The notes beneath the pieces were generated by a model. That model searched no databases and was not told where the DNA came from. It saw nothing but the letters and a program-made list of their open reading frames with translations. A DNA stretch of 64,000 nt from Massospora cicadina (Eukaryota; Entomophthoromycota; Entomophthoromycetes; Entomophthorales; Entomophthoraceae). The stretch lies in NCBI GenBank assembly GCA_022478985.1, contig JAKSZP010017454.1, positions 25,451-89,450 on the forward strand, given 5' to 3'. The translations under genes and the position numbers were made by a program. Numbering within the stretch: position 1 is the first letter of the stretch; each line of letters begins with the position of its first letter. Of this stretch, positions 45,244 through 56,681 are shown in pieces.

Positions 45244-46380
45244 ATGGCTGCTGTTTCTTTGATAGGAGTCTACAAAGCCATTCTGGTGGGAAAAATCATT
45301 AATGAGTACCCTCAGGTTGGCAAGAGCATCTCCTCTTTCCTAAGTAACAGTAAACTCTTGGACGTACACTCAATATACACTGATGGTTACTCTTACTCAG
45401 AATGTACTTATTGTGACATTTTTGTTCAAAATACAAAAAACCGCGCTATCATTGATACTGGAGCCCCTGTGAACATAGTATCTACCCGGTTGGTGGATAA
45501 GCTTCTTCTCAAACTGGATGTGGACCATAGAGTAGTATATGGAACTGCGGGGACGCATAACACTGTATCAGAAGGCGCATATAGTGCATAACCCCTACAA
45601 TTTGGGTCAGTTTGGGCTTCTTCCCCAGCGGTGGTTCTGCCAAACAACAACTATGACATGCTAATTGGTGCAGCATTTATGAGGAAATTTGGTGTTGTGA
45701 TAAACATGGCGGAGGAAACACTTATTATTTTAGGACAACAGATTCCTGTTTATTTTACTTTGTGTGAAATCCCAACAGAATCGTTATGCTCTAGTCAAAT
45801 CAATCTAGCATACAGCGATGGAGTAATTCCCATGCACTATCGATGCATGAAGCGGTGGACCAGGGTCCTCCCCAACCAAATTTATGAATCTAAAGGAATT
45901 CCGCTTTGAGCAGCGAGTGAATGGAGCATACCCTCTGGACACCAATGCATAGTGGGGACTGAGCTTGAAATTGATGTCCCTAAAGGGCTTTATGGAGTTA
46001 TCATGGCTCCTCAACAACACTCATGGCTCAAGCCATATGTGGCTCAGGGTTTCTGCTACCTGGGAATGGAGAAGTGAAAGCGCTTCTAGCAAATTTACAG
46101 AAGGAGACCATAAAAATTCAGCGACATCAAGTGGTGTCTTACTTACATTTTTCCCTATAGAAGAAGTCCACTGTATTCATGATTTCAGCTCTTGGGAGGG
46201 TCTCAGACTGCCAACAAGCTCTCCACTCAGCTTATTGACCTTGGATTTGCGGGAAGCGCTTACTGGATTATCGCCAGAACAACAAGAACAGGCTATGGCG
46301 TTATTTGAAAAGTATTGAGATATTTTTGCACATGATGATCATGATTTGGGGTGCGCTCAAGGGGTGGTACATTGGATAGA
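45244..46380 (+). pseudogene. RE7 aspartic protease and linker to RT
   Basis: 45244-45591 holds the active site (NRAIIDTGAPVNIVSTRL) and ends with a stop after EGAYSA. The fold resumes in 45631-45909 (NNNYDMLIGAAFMRKFGVVINM). The linker runs through 45965-46318 and ends at a TGA (46316-46318) where Arg is expected. It then continues with DHDLGCAQGVVHW. Confidence 0.88.
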
Positions 46381-47720
46381 TACCAGGGATCATCCTCCTA
46401 TTTAATCACGACCTATTAGACGTTCTAAAGCCACAGAAGAGGTTGTTTCCGATGAGGTGGATAAACTTATTATACAGGGGATGCTGGAACCATCGAATAG
46501 CCCATGGGCATCACTGGTGCTCATTGTAAAGAAAAAAATGGCTCGAATCAAGTGGTTATTGACTATTGCAAACTCAGTAATGTAATGAAGAAGGATTCCT
46601 ATCCTCTTCCGATAATTGATGATGTATTAGAATGATTGGTTGGGGCAAATTATTTTTCTGCCATGGATCTGATTTTGGGGTATTGGAAGATTGAATTGCC
46701 ATCAGTGGAACAGGAAAAATGCGCTATCATCACATCCAAAGGATTATTCCAGCTAACTCACATGCCACAAGGGTTATGCAACGCCCCAGCTACGTTCCAG
46801 CGTGCCATGGATAAAATTCTAGGTGATTTAAAGTTGTCCTGCGTTTTAGTTTATCTTGATGATAATAACATGTTCTCACAAACGGTTACTGAACACCTCG
46901 GCCATTTGGAACAAGTGTTTTGATGCCTCACTTCAGCTAATATCAAAATCAAGCCTTGGAAGTGCCATTTCTTTAAAGAACAATTGGAATACCTTGGGTT
47001 TGTCATGGATTCAAACAGACTTAAACCACAGCTGGCTAAAGTGGAAGCAATAAGAAAGATGACCCGCTCAGGTAGTAAGCGGGACATTCAAGTGTTTCTG
47101 GGGATGGTTGGGTACTACCGCCGGTTCATTCCCAATTTCAGTTGTATCAAAGCCCCACTTTTCGAGTTGTTGAAAAAATGCTTCTTTTGAGTGGATTGAA
47201 CAATGCCAAAATGCTTTCGACATATTGCACACTGCGTTAGCAAGCGCACCCATATTGCAATATCCCAACTTTGACAAACACTTCATAGTGCAAATGGATG
47301 CTTCTTTTTCTGCAATAGGGGCAGTGTTATTTTTAGAAAAACAAAGCTGGTGTAAAGCATCCTGTCGCCTTCTGCAGTCAAAGCTTGTGCTGTCACAAAT
47401 GGAACTACACCATTACCAAGTGAGAATGTTTAGCGGTAATCTATGCCAATAAACAGTTTCAGGTATATCTGCATGGGGTATGGTTCATAGTAGTGACAGA
47501 CCATGTTTCCTTGCGTTGGTTGCAGAATATGTGAGAACCAGAAGGGCACCTTGCATGTTGGGCATTGAAGCTTCAAGCATATGATTTTGAGATTGTACAC
47601 CATCTGGGAGTATAACACCAAAATGCGGATTGTCTCTCTAAGCTGCCAACAGTCACTATCACAGCGGATTTAACCAACATAATGTATGAGACAATGGCGG
47701 TAAACAAATACTAGGATGAG
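46381..47720 (+). pseudogene. RE7 reverse transcriptase and RNase H
   Basis: RT runs from about 46400, with SPWASLVLIVKKK before a frameshift near 46540. 46636-46923 then carries MDLILGYWKIEL, MPQGLCNAPATFQRAMDKIL and the catalytic YLDDNNMFSQT. A TGA at 46921-46923 is followed by TGC where Arg-Arg would be read as CGACGC, both CpG-to-TpG changes. 46984-47190 is the thumb (LGMVGYYRRFIPNFSC). RNase H spans 47225-47700 (VQMDASFSAIGAVL) in broken frames. Confidence 0.9.
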
Positions 47721-47729
47721 CTGCCACAT

Positions 47730-48890
47730 GTGATTAAGGTATCAGATGGACTTAGGGTGGATACTTTCCTATGTGGGGGAGAACTATATAAGCGGATTGG
47801 TGACATGACGTTGAGTTTCCCTAAACCTTCATCCAGACCTGTGATAATTATGGACGGTCATTGGGCTGTAGATCACGGAGGACTGCAAAAAGAATGGAGA
47901 TGTTGCAACCCCAATACTACTGGAAGATCATGCATTATGACATATTGGAAACGGTTAGTTGTTGCCATCAGTGTCAAGTGGAAAAACCATTCCACAAGAA
48001 AACTACCTACCAGCTGGTTAAACCCCTATTTGCCACGCACGCCGTTTCTATTGATGTAGTGGGACCTCTGCCAACTAGTACCAATCGATCCAAGTATATT
48101 ATCATCACCATAGATCATATGAATTGATGGGTGGAGGCCAGGGCCATCAACGATTTGGGCGTGGTCACTACTACCAAATTCATTATGGAGTGTGTTGTAC
48201 AGCGACATGACTGCCCGCAATTCATTTTAATGGATAATGGAACCAATTTCACTTCACACATTCTGCCAAAATTGAACAAATTGATGGCGATCCATGGGGT
48301 TTTGACCACCCCATATCATCCAGAATCAAACGGAATGGTAGAGCGGGTTAATGGAACCCTAGTGAACATACTCCATAAACTGGTAAATGGTCGACCATTG
48401 GAATGGAGCGCCCTTCTACCCACAGCTGTGTTTGCGTATAATATCAGCTATCATTCATCCATTGGTAAGAGCCCATTCCAACTGTTGTATGACTGACATC
48501 CAGCTTTTCCTGCTTTGCTTTATTCGTGTGTAAAGACACTGGTGGAGTTGACCTGTAGCGTTATTTGAAGACTCTTACAGACACGTTGATTAAGCTGCAA
48601 TTGGAAGCCTACTCTACCAGTATGGTTAAGAAGATTCGCGACCAGGCAGCTGATCATAAGCGACGAAGCAGACTTCTGCTGTACTTATAGGGGACCATGT
48701 CTTATTTCACGATCAGCACAGTTTTAATGAGAAAAACAAGCTTTCTAGCATATGGGTTGGTCCGTTTGAGATAATTGAGAAGACTGGCACAGATGTTTAC
48801 ACCATCAAGGAACCTGTGGGGGGTCAGATCATCAACTGAGTTCACGCAAAGTTCCTTTGAGCCTAAAAACAGTGAGAGCATATCATCCAG
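47730..48890 (+). pseudogene. RE7 integrase
   Basis: The HHCC finger is in 47861-48127 (ETVSCCHQCQVEKPF), with the first catalytic Asp in VSIDVVGPLP. A TGA at 48125-48127 replaces Arg. 48131-48496 holds the second Asp (ILMDNGTNFTSH) and the catalytic Glu (MVERVNGTLVNIL), and ends with a TGA at 48494-48496, again at an Arg position. The C-terminal domain follows to about 48840 (GPFEIIEKTGTDVYTI). Confidence 0.9.
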
Positions 48891-48933
48891 TTAAAGGGGG
48901 GTAAAGTTGGGAAGTTGATATGATTGGATAATA
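48881..48933 (+). promoter_or_regulatory. RE7 PPT hairpin
   Basis: TATCATCCAGTTA (48881-48893) and TGATTGGATAATA (48921-48933) pair at 12 of 13 positions with G-U allowed. The 27-nt loop holds the G-rich PPT and the LTR start. Confidence 0.62.
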
Positions 48934-49379
48934 CGCTAACCATATGATGGATTGGAGGGGGAATCGGGATGAGTCTCAAGACTAACAAAAAAAGTATATG
49001 AATAATAGTCAATTGAAATGTCGCCCAATCAGTGAGAACAGGGGATTACGCCAATATTGAGATTAATGAGAGTTTTGAATAAAAAGGGGAAAACGATAGA
49101 AGACACCAAGCTGAGGATGCATCTGGCTTGGGGAATTGAGATATAAAGAGTTACACAGAAGATTGAAGGAGGTTAATTGAGAAAATAGGTTGTGGCAGAA
49201 AGGTTTGCATATTAGTAAAATAATAAAGGTCGGAATAAGGGGCAATAGCTCCGTTTGAAAAGTTTGTTTTCTTTCTTAAAAGAATCGGCGATCTTCATAT
49301 CATCTTATTTGGTTTCCAGTGGTTAATACCCTGTGAAAACTGACTCAGCGGAATCCAGACTCTACTTCAAGAGGCAACA
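48905..49379 (+). repeat. RE7 3' LTR
   Basis: It begins AGTTGGGAAGTTGATATGAT (TG has become AG) and ends AGAGGCAACA. It is colinear with the 5' LTR. The U5 motif is at about 49311-49338. Confidence 0.9.
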
Positions 49380-50450
49380 GTCACTAGAGTGGGAGGGGTC
49401 TGCATTGACAAGCTGCCCCATTTAACCATGATGAAAATACACCAAGATTCTTTAAACAGTTTAAATTTTCAGTGGAAGGGGCTTCAGATTGGTATAAAGC
49501 TAAACTTGTTGTTATTTGCTCTGGACGTGGCAAGCGCTGACCAGGTCACCTGTTACCTTAAGAGTAGTATTATACCTATCAAGAGTTGAAGGAGACAAAG
49601 ATATGCCTGTTCGAGGGTGTGGCGAAAATGGCTCAGTGCATGGCAGAGTTTTTGACAATATCTTTTCAAAAATAATGAGTGCTTGGTGGAGTTTGTGGAG
49701 CAGTTCGTAGATGAGGCTGATGTGTTGTTGAGAGCAAATATCTTTTTTTTTATTTTATACTAGATGACAAATATCTTAATTAATGATGTGGTGGGAATAG
49801 CGATGATGGCGGCTGTTACGCCATATCAAGACCTGTATAATGCTGTCATACATTCTTCAAGATGACGTGGAGCTAAAAAATCTTCAGTCATTTATACCGT
49901 ATATCTTTCACCTAGGTGCTCTCAATGTGGAATGGAAAGCCCTTGCAACTGATGCTAATCCTTGTCAGGAAATGACCAACAACGACTTGGGTATAATCTG
50001 TTGGGTAATACTAGTCCACTTAATGTGTTGGAGGTTCCTTTTCGTCCCCATTATTATCAACCAGCTCATCCCCGGAAAATTACAATTCATCACATAAATT
50101 TTGAACCATACCCTCATGGTGATATGGGGATGAGAGCCAGCTTACAAATTCTTGTTTATCATGTGGCCAAAGAGGCCATTATGCAGCTAGCTGTATAGGT
50201 AGACTGAATGCTCATGCAGTACTGTCTGTCTGATTGAACAGGGAAAAAGCTGAGTTGAGGAGAGACAAGATGCTCTACTTCCGCTACTTCAAACCTATTT
50301 GTACCTGAAGACTCCCACGAATCACTTTTTTTTAGCCTAAGTACACACCCTGAAGTTTTATTATATCAACAAATCCCATACAATATATCAGCTTAAACTG
50401 AGAGAGACCCTAATAAACACAGACTCAGAGTTCCACTGAAATGTGCAAAA
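49380..50450 (+). pseudogene. RE8 gag remnant
   Basis: Sequence from 49395 aligns with RE3 gag (GVCIDKLPHL against GEVCSDKMPLF, then LDVASADQVTCYLKSSIIP). Pieces 49840-50097 and 49962-50198 carry SYILQDDVELKNLQSFIPY and LGNTSPLNVLEVPFRPHYYQP. The zinc knuckle is not readable in one frame. Start codon and 5' gag are missing. Confidence 0.78.
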
Positions 50451-50489
50451 GCTGTACGCATGGCAAATCCTTGAGAGGAATGGTATAGT

Positions 50490-51660
50490 TAAAGGATAAC
50501 CTTCAACATATGATGCAACTCTAGAGGGGATGAACGTGGCAATGGCAGTAGAGGAACTTTCCCAGGATTATCCTCATGTCAGCGCTGGCATTATCACTTT
50601 TCTGGATAAAAAAGCCCTTAAATGTTCATGTAACAAACACCAACGGCTCTTCTTATTCATAGTGTACCTACTATAATATTTTTGTTCAGAACACAATAAT
50701 TCGGGCAATTATAAATACTGTGCTCCAGTTATATAATTTCCACCAAGTTTGTGTCTAAGCTTCCGTTAAAACTGGATGTGGAACACAGAGTAGTATATGG
50801 GACCATGTGTGGCACAGAGTATGTGTCAGAGGGCGCATACAGCGCGTTGACTTTGAAGTTTGGGTCAGTTGGTGCATCTACTCAAGATGTTATTTTGCTT
50901 AATAATAACTATGATATGTTGATCGGCGCTTCATTCATTTGGAGATTTGGGGCTGTGGTCAATATGGCGGATGAGACCATCAGTATCCTAGGACAACAAA
51001 TCCCCATTTACTTTACCTCCAGCAGAATTTCAAGGACCCATTCCGCTTAGCCAGATCAATCTAGCATATAGCAATGAGGTAATTCCTGTACAATATTGGT
51101 GGATGAAGCGGAGGACCAGAGTCCTTCCTATCCAGATTTATGAGTACAACTGTATTCCGCAATGGACGGCAAGCGCTTTAAATATCCCATCTGAGCATCA
51201 GGTTTTAATAGGAACAGAGCTCAAAATAGACATCCCTTAAGGACTCTATGGGAAAACTATAGGGACCTACCAGCAATTACGGCTAGAACCTCATATGGCT
51301 TCTGGGCTCCTGTTACCCAAGTAGAGGGAAGTGAAGGTGTTGATAGAGAACCTGCAGAAGAAGTCTATGAAGGTTCAAAGGCACCAAGCGGTGGCTTAAA
51401 TGCATCTGATTCCTATTGATGAGGTCCACTGTATACATTATTTTGGTTCTTGGGATGATCTCAGGCTACCTTATAAAACTTCATCCAGTGTAATGATTGT
51501 GATACCGCGTTTGGCTCTAGCCAGCCTGCCAGAGGACAAGAGCTTCAGGGAAATGATCTGTTTGAGAAATAACAAAACATATTTGCATCTGATGACCATG
51601 AATTGGAATGTGAACATGAGATTGTGCATTGGTTGGACATGGGAAATCACCCTCCTATTT
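50490..51660 (+). pseudogene. RE8 protease and linker
   Basis: The protease is best seen in 50751-51050 (EGAYSALTLKFGSVGAS, NNNYDMLIGASFIWRFGAVVNM). The active-site block before it, near 50700-50740, is frameshifted, and the DTG is not readable as such. The linker has MHLIPIDEVHCIHYFGSWDD in 51400-51762. Confidence 0.78.
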
Positions 51661-52910
51661 GGTCATGGCCTATACATGGCTCAAAGGCGGCAAAAAGTTG
51701 TATCTGAGGAGATAAATAAATTGGTTGAACAGGGAATGTTAGAGCCGTCAAAGATTCCCTGAGCCCCCAGTGCTGATTGTCAAGAAGAAAGATGTCACCA
51801 AATGATAGTAATCGACTACTAGAAGCTTAACAGCATTACAAAAAGACTCATAACCACTTCCATGAATAGTCAATGCTTTAGATCAGCTGGGCGGTGCCAA
51901 ATATTTCTCTACTATGGACTTTATAATGGGGTACTGGAAAATTGAGTTGCCAGCGGCGGAACAAGAGAAGTGTGCTATAATCAACTCGAAAATGTTGTTC
52001 CAGCTTACACATATGACACTGGGTTTGTGCAACGCCCTAACTACGTTCCAGCAGACTATGGACACTATTTTGGGTGACCTAAAGCTGTCTTGTGTTCTAG
52101 TCTATCTTAACGATATAAATGTGTTCTCACGGACATCCACAGAGCATCTTGGCCACCTGGAACAAGTGTTCTGTCAACTTGCTGAAGCTAACATCGAAAT
52201 TAAGCCCCAAAAGTGCCACTTTTAAGGACAGTTGGAATACCTTAGGTTTGCGGTGGACTCCAAAGGGCTTAGTCCTCAGCCGGCAAAAGTGGAGTCTATA
52301 CACAAGAGGACTTGACCAGGTAATAAGAAAGATATTTAGGTGTTTTTGAGGATGGTTGGTTACTACTGGCAATTCATTCCCAACTTTAGCTGTATTAGAG
52401 CTCCGCTCTTTAAGTTATTAAAGAAAATGCTACCTTCAATTGGACTGACCGTTGTCAAAGTACTTCCAATGTCTTATGAACTGCGTTGGCTAGTGCGCCC
52501 ATTTTACAATACCCTAATTTTAAGAAGTAATTTATTGTACAAATGGATGCTTCCCTTTCCGTCATATTTGCCGTGTTATCCCAAAAGGATGATGATGGTG
52601 TGGAGCATCTCATCATGTATTGTAGCCGAAGATTAACAAGATCTGAATGAAATTACACCATGACCAAGTGGGAGTACTTAGAGGAACAGATGCGTATAAA
52701 CAGTTCTGGGTCAACCTCAATGGAGTTAAATCTAAAGTAGTCATGGATTATGCATCCTTGTGGTGGCTGAAGAATCTGTAGGAACCTGAAAAGCGGCTTT
52801 TGGAATGGGCCCTGAAGCTACAAGCTTATGACTTTGAGATTTTACACTGACCCAGGGAGAAACACCAGAATGCAGACTGTCTCTCACGCTTACCAATGGT
52901 CGCCATTATG
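51661..52910 (+). pseudogene. RE8 reverse transcriptase and RNase H
   Basis: 51914-52225 has MDFIMGYWKIELPAAEQEK, the tract GLCNALTTFQQTMDTIL and YLNDINVFSRT; the box is YLND, with Asn in place of the first catalytic Asp. Thumb sequence follows at 52340-52440 (FLRMVGYYWQFIPNFSC). RNase H is in broken frames at about 52540-52900 (LYKWMLPFPSYLPCYPK is out of frame with the family; EKHQNADCLS is near its end). Confidence 0.85.
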
Positions 52911-52999
52911 GAAAATTGGGTGGACATGATGTATGAGAAGATGATTGTGGGCAAATATCATGATGAGCCGCCACAGATGATCAAAGCGCTGGATGGTCT

Positions 53000-53686
53000 G
53001 TGACAGTATACCTTTTTTACGATGGAAACTATATATAAGAAAATTGGAAATTTGACACTGAGTTTCCAAAAGCTTTTTTCTAGACCAGAAATTGCTATGG
53101 GCGTTCATAGAGCGGTAGGTCATAAAGGGCTGTGAAAACGCTGGAGTTTTTGAGACTCCGTTACTATTGGGAGAGTATGCACTATGTTGTGCTTAAGACA
53201 ATTGCTTGATGTCACCAGTTCCAAGTGGAAAAACCGGAACAAGGAGACCACCAATCAGCTAGGTAAGCCTCATTTTGCAAGGCATACTGTTTCTCTTGAT
53301 GTGATGGGGCCTCTGCTGATTGGCGCGAACCACTCTAAGTATAAAATAGTAGCCATTGATCATTTGACAAGATGGGTGGAAGCAAGGGTGATCTTTGATT
53401 TGAGGCTGTCACCACCACTAAGTTTATCATGGAGTGTGATTTACAGTGACATGGCAGTCTGCAGTTTAAACTCATGGACAATGGAACCATTTTCATGTTG
53501 CATATAAAGCCCAAGTTGAACAAACTGATAGCAATCCACGGGGTCTTAACTACACCCTACCATACTGAATCTAATGGAATGGTGGAATGAGTCAACAGAA
53601 CATTGGTGAACAAACTTTGCAAGCTGGTAAAGGATCATCCCTCTTAATGGAATACCCTCGTTTCCACCGCCATCTTTGCCTATAAT
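53000..53686 (+). pseudogene. RE8 integrase, part before RE9
   Basis: The piece 53184-53507 holds the first catalytic Asp (TVSLDVMGPLLIGANHSKY) and VAIDHLTRWVEARVI. Frameshifts then spoil the second block (TMEPFS in place of DNGTNF). The third block reads ESNGMVE followed by TGA near 53590, where Arg is expected. RE9 cuts in after the tract FAYN. Confidence 0.82.
53682..53686 (+). repeat. RE9 target site duplication (partner 62712-62716)
   Basis: ATAAT occurs at both ends of RE9. Removing RE9 and one copy restores the RE8 integrase frame across FAYN/FSYHSS. Confidence 0.9.
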
Positions 53687-55038
53687 TGTGAGTTTTTGAG
53701 GATTAGCTCGCTTATTAGATGTATTCCTGTTTTGATAGTCGGGAAGAGTTTCAGCCATTAAATCCTCAATTATGCTATGTGTATTATGGTATTTCCTAAC
53801 CATTTGGAATCTCACAAAGCTATACAATATATGACTCTCTTGGTCTCTTCTTGGGTAATTTTCCCTCTCTGATTGGGAACTCTCCATACACAGGCAACAA
53901 AGACAAGCTCCCCTGAATGCTTGTCTACACTCTTAATATGAAGATTGAATTAAGATAAGAAGATATGAGACAAAAATATTAAGATATGGAAAGATGATGA
54001 TTTTATTTTAGGGCCAGGCGCTGGTATTTTATACCTTTAGGACATCTCCTGGCCATACTCATTTATTAGATGAGTAGATTAAAAACATTCCAATCCGCTA
54101 TGGATTATGGCAGTGGTTATTAAAATATCCTCAAATTTAATTCAGCTCTTGAATTAACTTAATTACAGTCATTTCAGCCCGATTGAAGGCACTACTACTC
54201 TCATAATTGGGAAGATTTTAGGCATAATATCAGCACCTCAGAGGTATATATTTGCCTTTCATTCAGCCCAATCACTTTACGTCATACAGCTGATAAAATA
54301 TAATAAGTGGGGAAAAGAATATATAGAATTAAAATAATGACACACCCCTAATTGGGACGTTGGCAGGCCTCTCAATAGTACTAGGTAACCCTAATTGGGC
54401 CGTCCATGTGCAAGTACTATTGTTTCATCATACACCTGATGAAATACACCATTTGATGGAAAGGAATATATGGATTCAGTAAATGACACACCCCTAATTG
54501 GGACGTTGGCAGGCCTCTCAATAGTACTAGTTAACCCTATTTGGGTCGTCCATGTACAAGTACTATTGTTTCATCATACACCTGATGAAATACAATAATT
54601 GATGGAAAAGAATATATATAATTCAAATAATGACACACCTTTGATTAGGACGTTGGCAACCCTCTCGATAGTACTTGGTACTCCCTAATCAGGAAGTCCA
54701 TATGTAAGTACTATCATGCTGATTACAGTAATTGACATACATAAAAATTATTATTCATTAATTGTATTTGCATTAAATTCATAAATGCAATTAAGTTTGT
54801 GCCGTAGATTCACTTGGTTCACCTAAGTGGTTCCCATAATTGGCCATAAAGTAATAGTATCATAGACATTATTAGCTATGATAATTGGGACAATTTAAGT
54901 ACAACTGAGACAGTTTTGGGATGTTTTTAGTTATGTGGATAAATTGGGAAGGATCAAAGGATCCATCAATGGAAAAATATATTAGATTGATGGTTTTCTT
55001 AAAGGGTTTAATTTTGAGTCAACCATCAAAAACTAACA
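53687..55038 (-). repeat. RE9 3' LTR with expanded internal array
   Basis: On the plus strand it starts TGTGAGTTTTTGAGG and ends AAAACTAACA. It is 1352 bp, against 1051 bp for the 5' LTR. The excess is two extra copies of a 146-147 bp unit. TATA-like sequence TATAAAATA (minus) lies at about 54024-54032. Confidence 0.93.
54281..54720. repeat. Tandem array, three copies of a 146-147 bp unit inside the RE9 3' LTR
   Basis: The landmark ATGACACACC recurs at 54337, 54483 and 54630. Each unit also has GGACGTTGGCA, a GTCCAT block and AAGTACTAT. The 5' LTR has one unit (landmark at 62311). Confidence 0.92.
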
Positions 55039-55690
55039 CTTTCCCTCACTTGACTGGAATATAAGCCCTGAGTGCTCCAATTTTCTCCTCAATATTTGGA
55101 AACAACGCCTCTTCTTCATATTGTAATTTTGTCACTGCTCTTAGTTCAAAGTAAAGTCTCATTTCAATTAGTTGAGCCAAACATTTTGTATTGGTATGTT
55201 TCTAGTATTACTTTAAAAGTCTATGTTGGAGTATCTTATTTTTTATCAACTTTAATGACATCTATTTGGCCCTGTTTTTTTATTCAGAAGCTATATTGGG
55301 CCAAATTGGCGCATGGGAATGAGGAATCTGGTCCCAAGGCACCTCCCCCTTGAAGCGGAGGAATATAAACCTTAATTATGTATTTAATTTTACCAATTCA
55401 TTATTTTTTTGTAATATTATTTTTCTTTTCTCTTTTTTAACTATTTATATTGATATATATATTATTTTTTTACTAATTATATAATTTTTTTTTATTTTTT
55501 CTTTAATCAGCTCTTTTCCTAAACTTCCTTAGGAATTTTGCATGGACTCAATTATAAATATGGCCTGTTTTAACCTCTTTGATGGTATAAACAAACCTTA
55601 ACGTTTTCTAAATAATCACAAATGGGCCAACCCAAATGCGATTTAACTTCTGTAATCAGCCCAATCCATGTGTGTTACAGAATAGTACCT
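55039..55690 (-). other. RE9 3' untranslated region with PPT and A-rich tract
   Basis: On the minus strand the PPT CAAGTGAGGGAAAG (55039-55052) precedes the LTR. A T-rich (A-rich on minus) tract covers 55375-55510. A purine block CAAGGGGGAGG (minus, about 55345-55355) lies between. The same order of A-rich tract, G-rich block and PPT is found in RE6. Confidence 0.65.
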
Positions 55691-56540
55691 CTTCACCAAC
55701 TTTGAATTTGGCCAAATTGTATTGACTTTTTGAATCCTTTTTCATGTTGGGCCTTTTTAACAGCAAAACTGTTGTCAAAGGCTTGAGCTTGCAACTTAAT
55801 TAGGGTTTCAGCAAGCTTCTTGACATATTGAGGATAACTGCTTTCACCAGGATCTTCTAGGACTGAATAAAGCAGCGATGATAGGGCCAGATGTCTTCCA
55901 TATAAGACCTGGAAAGGTGACAACTTTGTGGCTGAGTGATATGAAATGTTGTAAGCAAACATGGCTGAGCTTAGGAATGTACTCCATTCAGATGGTTTGC
56001 TTGAGGTTAACTTCCAGACAATATTCACAAGCGTCCCATTTATGCGCTCAACTGTTCCATTTGTCTCAGGATGGTAGGGAACAGAGAGTACACCTTTTAC
56101 TCCCATCAGCTGGTTAAGCTTCATAATTACATTGGCTGTAAAATTGGTTCCATTATCAGTCAGAATAACCTGCGGGCAACCATGCTTATGCATAACATTC
56201 TCAAGGATAAACTTGGCCGTGGTTGTTGCATCTACTTCCCAAATAGCCTTGGCTTCAACCCACTTAGTTAAGTGGTCAATAGCCACAATGATGTATTTGG
56301 CCTTAGAGTTGTTAGTGGGAAGTGGTAAAAAACATCTATTGATACGGTATGCCAAGCAAACTTGGGCCAAACAAGCTTGTAACATGTGCTTTTTTGGAAC
56401 AGTTTTTTGCCTTGGCATTCGGCACAACGCTCCAGTGTTTCCTGGATATCAAAGTGCATCGAATCCCAGTAGTAGTACAATTTAATAAGTTCATTCGTCT
56501 TCTTAAATCCACCATGACCTATGGCCTTATGCGCTACCAT
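55560..56540 (-). pseudogene. RE9 integrase
   Basis: 56268-56540 has the HHCC finger (AHKAIGHGGFKKTNELI, CAECQGKKLF) and the first Asp (TVSIDVF). 55693-56427, overlapping in another frame, has IIVAIDHLTKWVEAKAIW, the second Asp (ILTDNGTNFTANV) and the Glu (TVERINGTLVNIV). All three catalytic residues are thus present, with one frameshift between the first and second near 56330. The C-terminal domain continues in broken frames to about 55560 (VYTIKE, then VHAKFL). Confidence 0.9.
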
Positions 56541-56681
56541 TATTAGGTCTGTTTGGGCTGAGGGTCATGGAAAAATAACCTTTTTTCCTTCAATTAATTT
56601 TGTACAGTACCCCATTTTTAATCAAAATGTTTTTTTGTAGATCGTGAGTAATTTTTGAATGGATTTGGGCTCATCCTGGAA

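Larger units (their letters stand above)
42044..49379 (+). mobile_element. RE7: Ty3/gypsy LTR retrotransposon
   Basis: LTRs 42044-42517 and 48905-49379 match along their length. The PBS is TGGTGCTCACTACAGG (42519-42534). A pre-gag coiled-coil region, gag, protease, RT, RNase H and integrase follow on the plus strand. Catalytic residues of all enzymes are still readable (DTGA, YLDD, and an integrase D, D, E). No matching target duplication is seen (CAAAG before, GTCAC after), and the 3' LTR runs straight into RE8 gag. Confidence 0.92.

Noticed and set aside
48905..49379. RE7 3' LTR serving as the 5' LTR of RE8
   Set aside because: The RE8 3' LTR is more like RE3 than RE7, and the sequence after 49379 aligns with mid-gag rather than with a PBS.
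55072..55353. 93-codon plus-strand ORF in RE9
   Set aside because: It lies antisense in the RE9 3' untranslated region and has no recognisable content.
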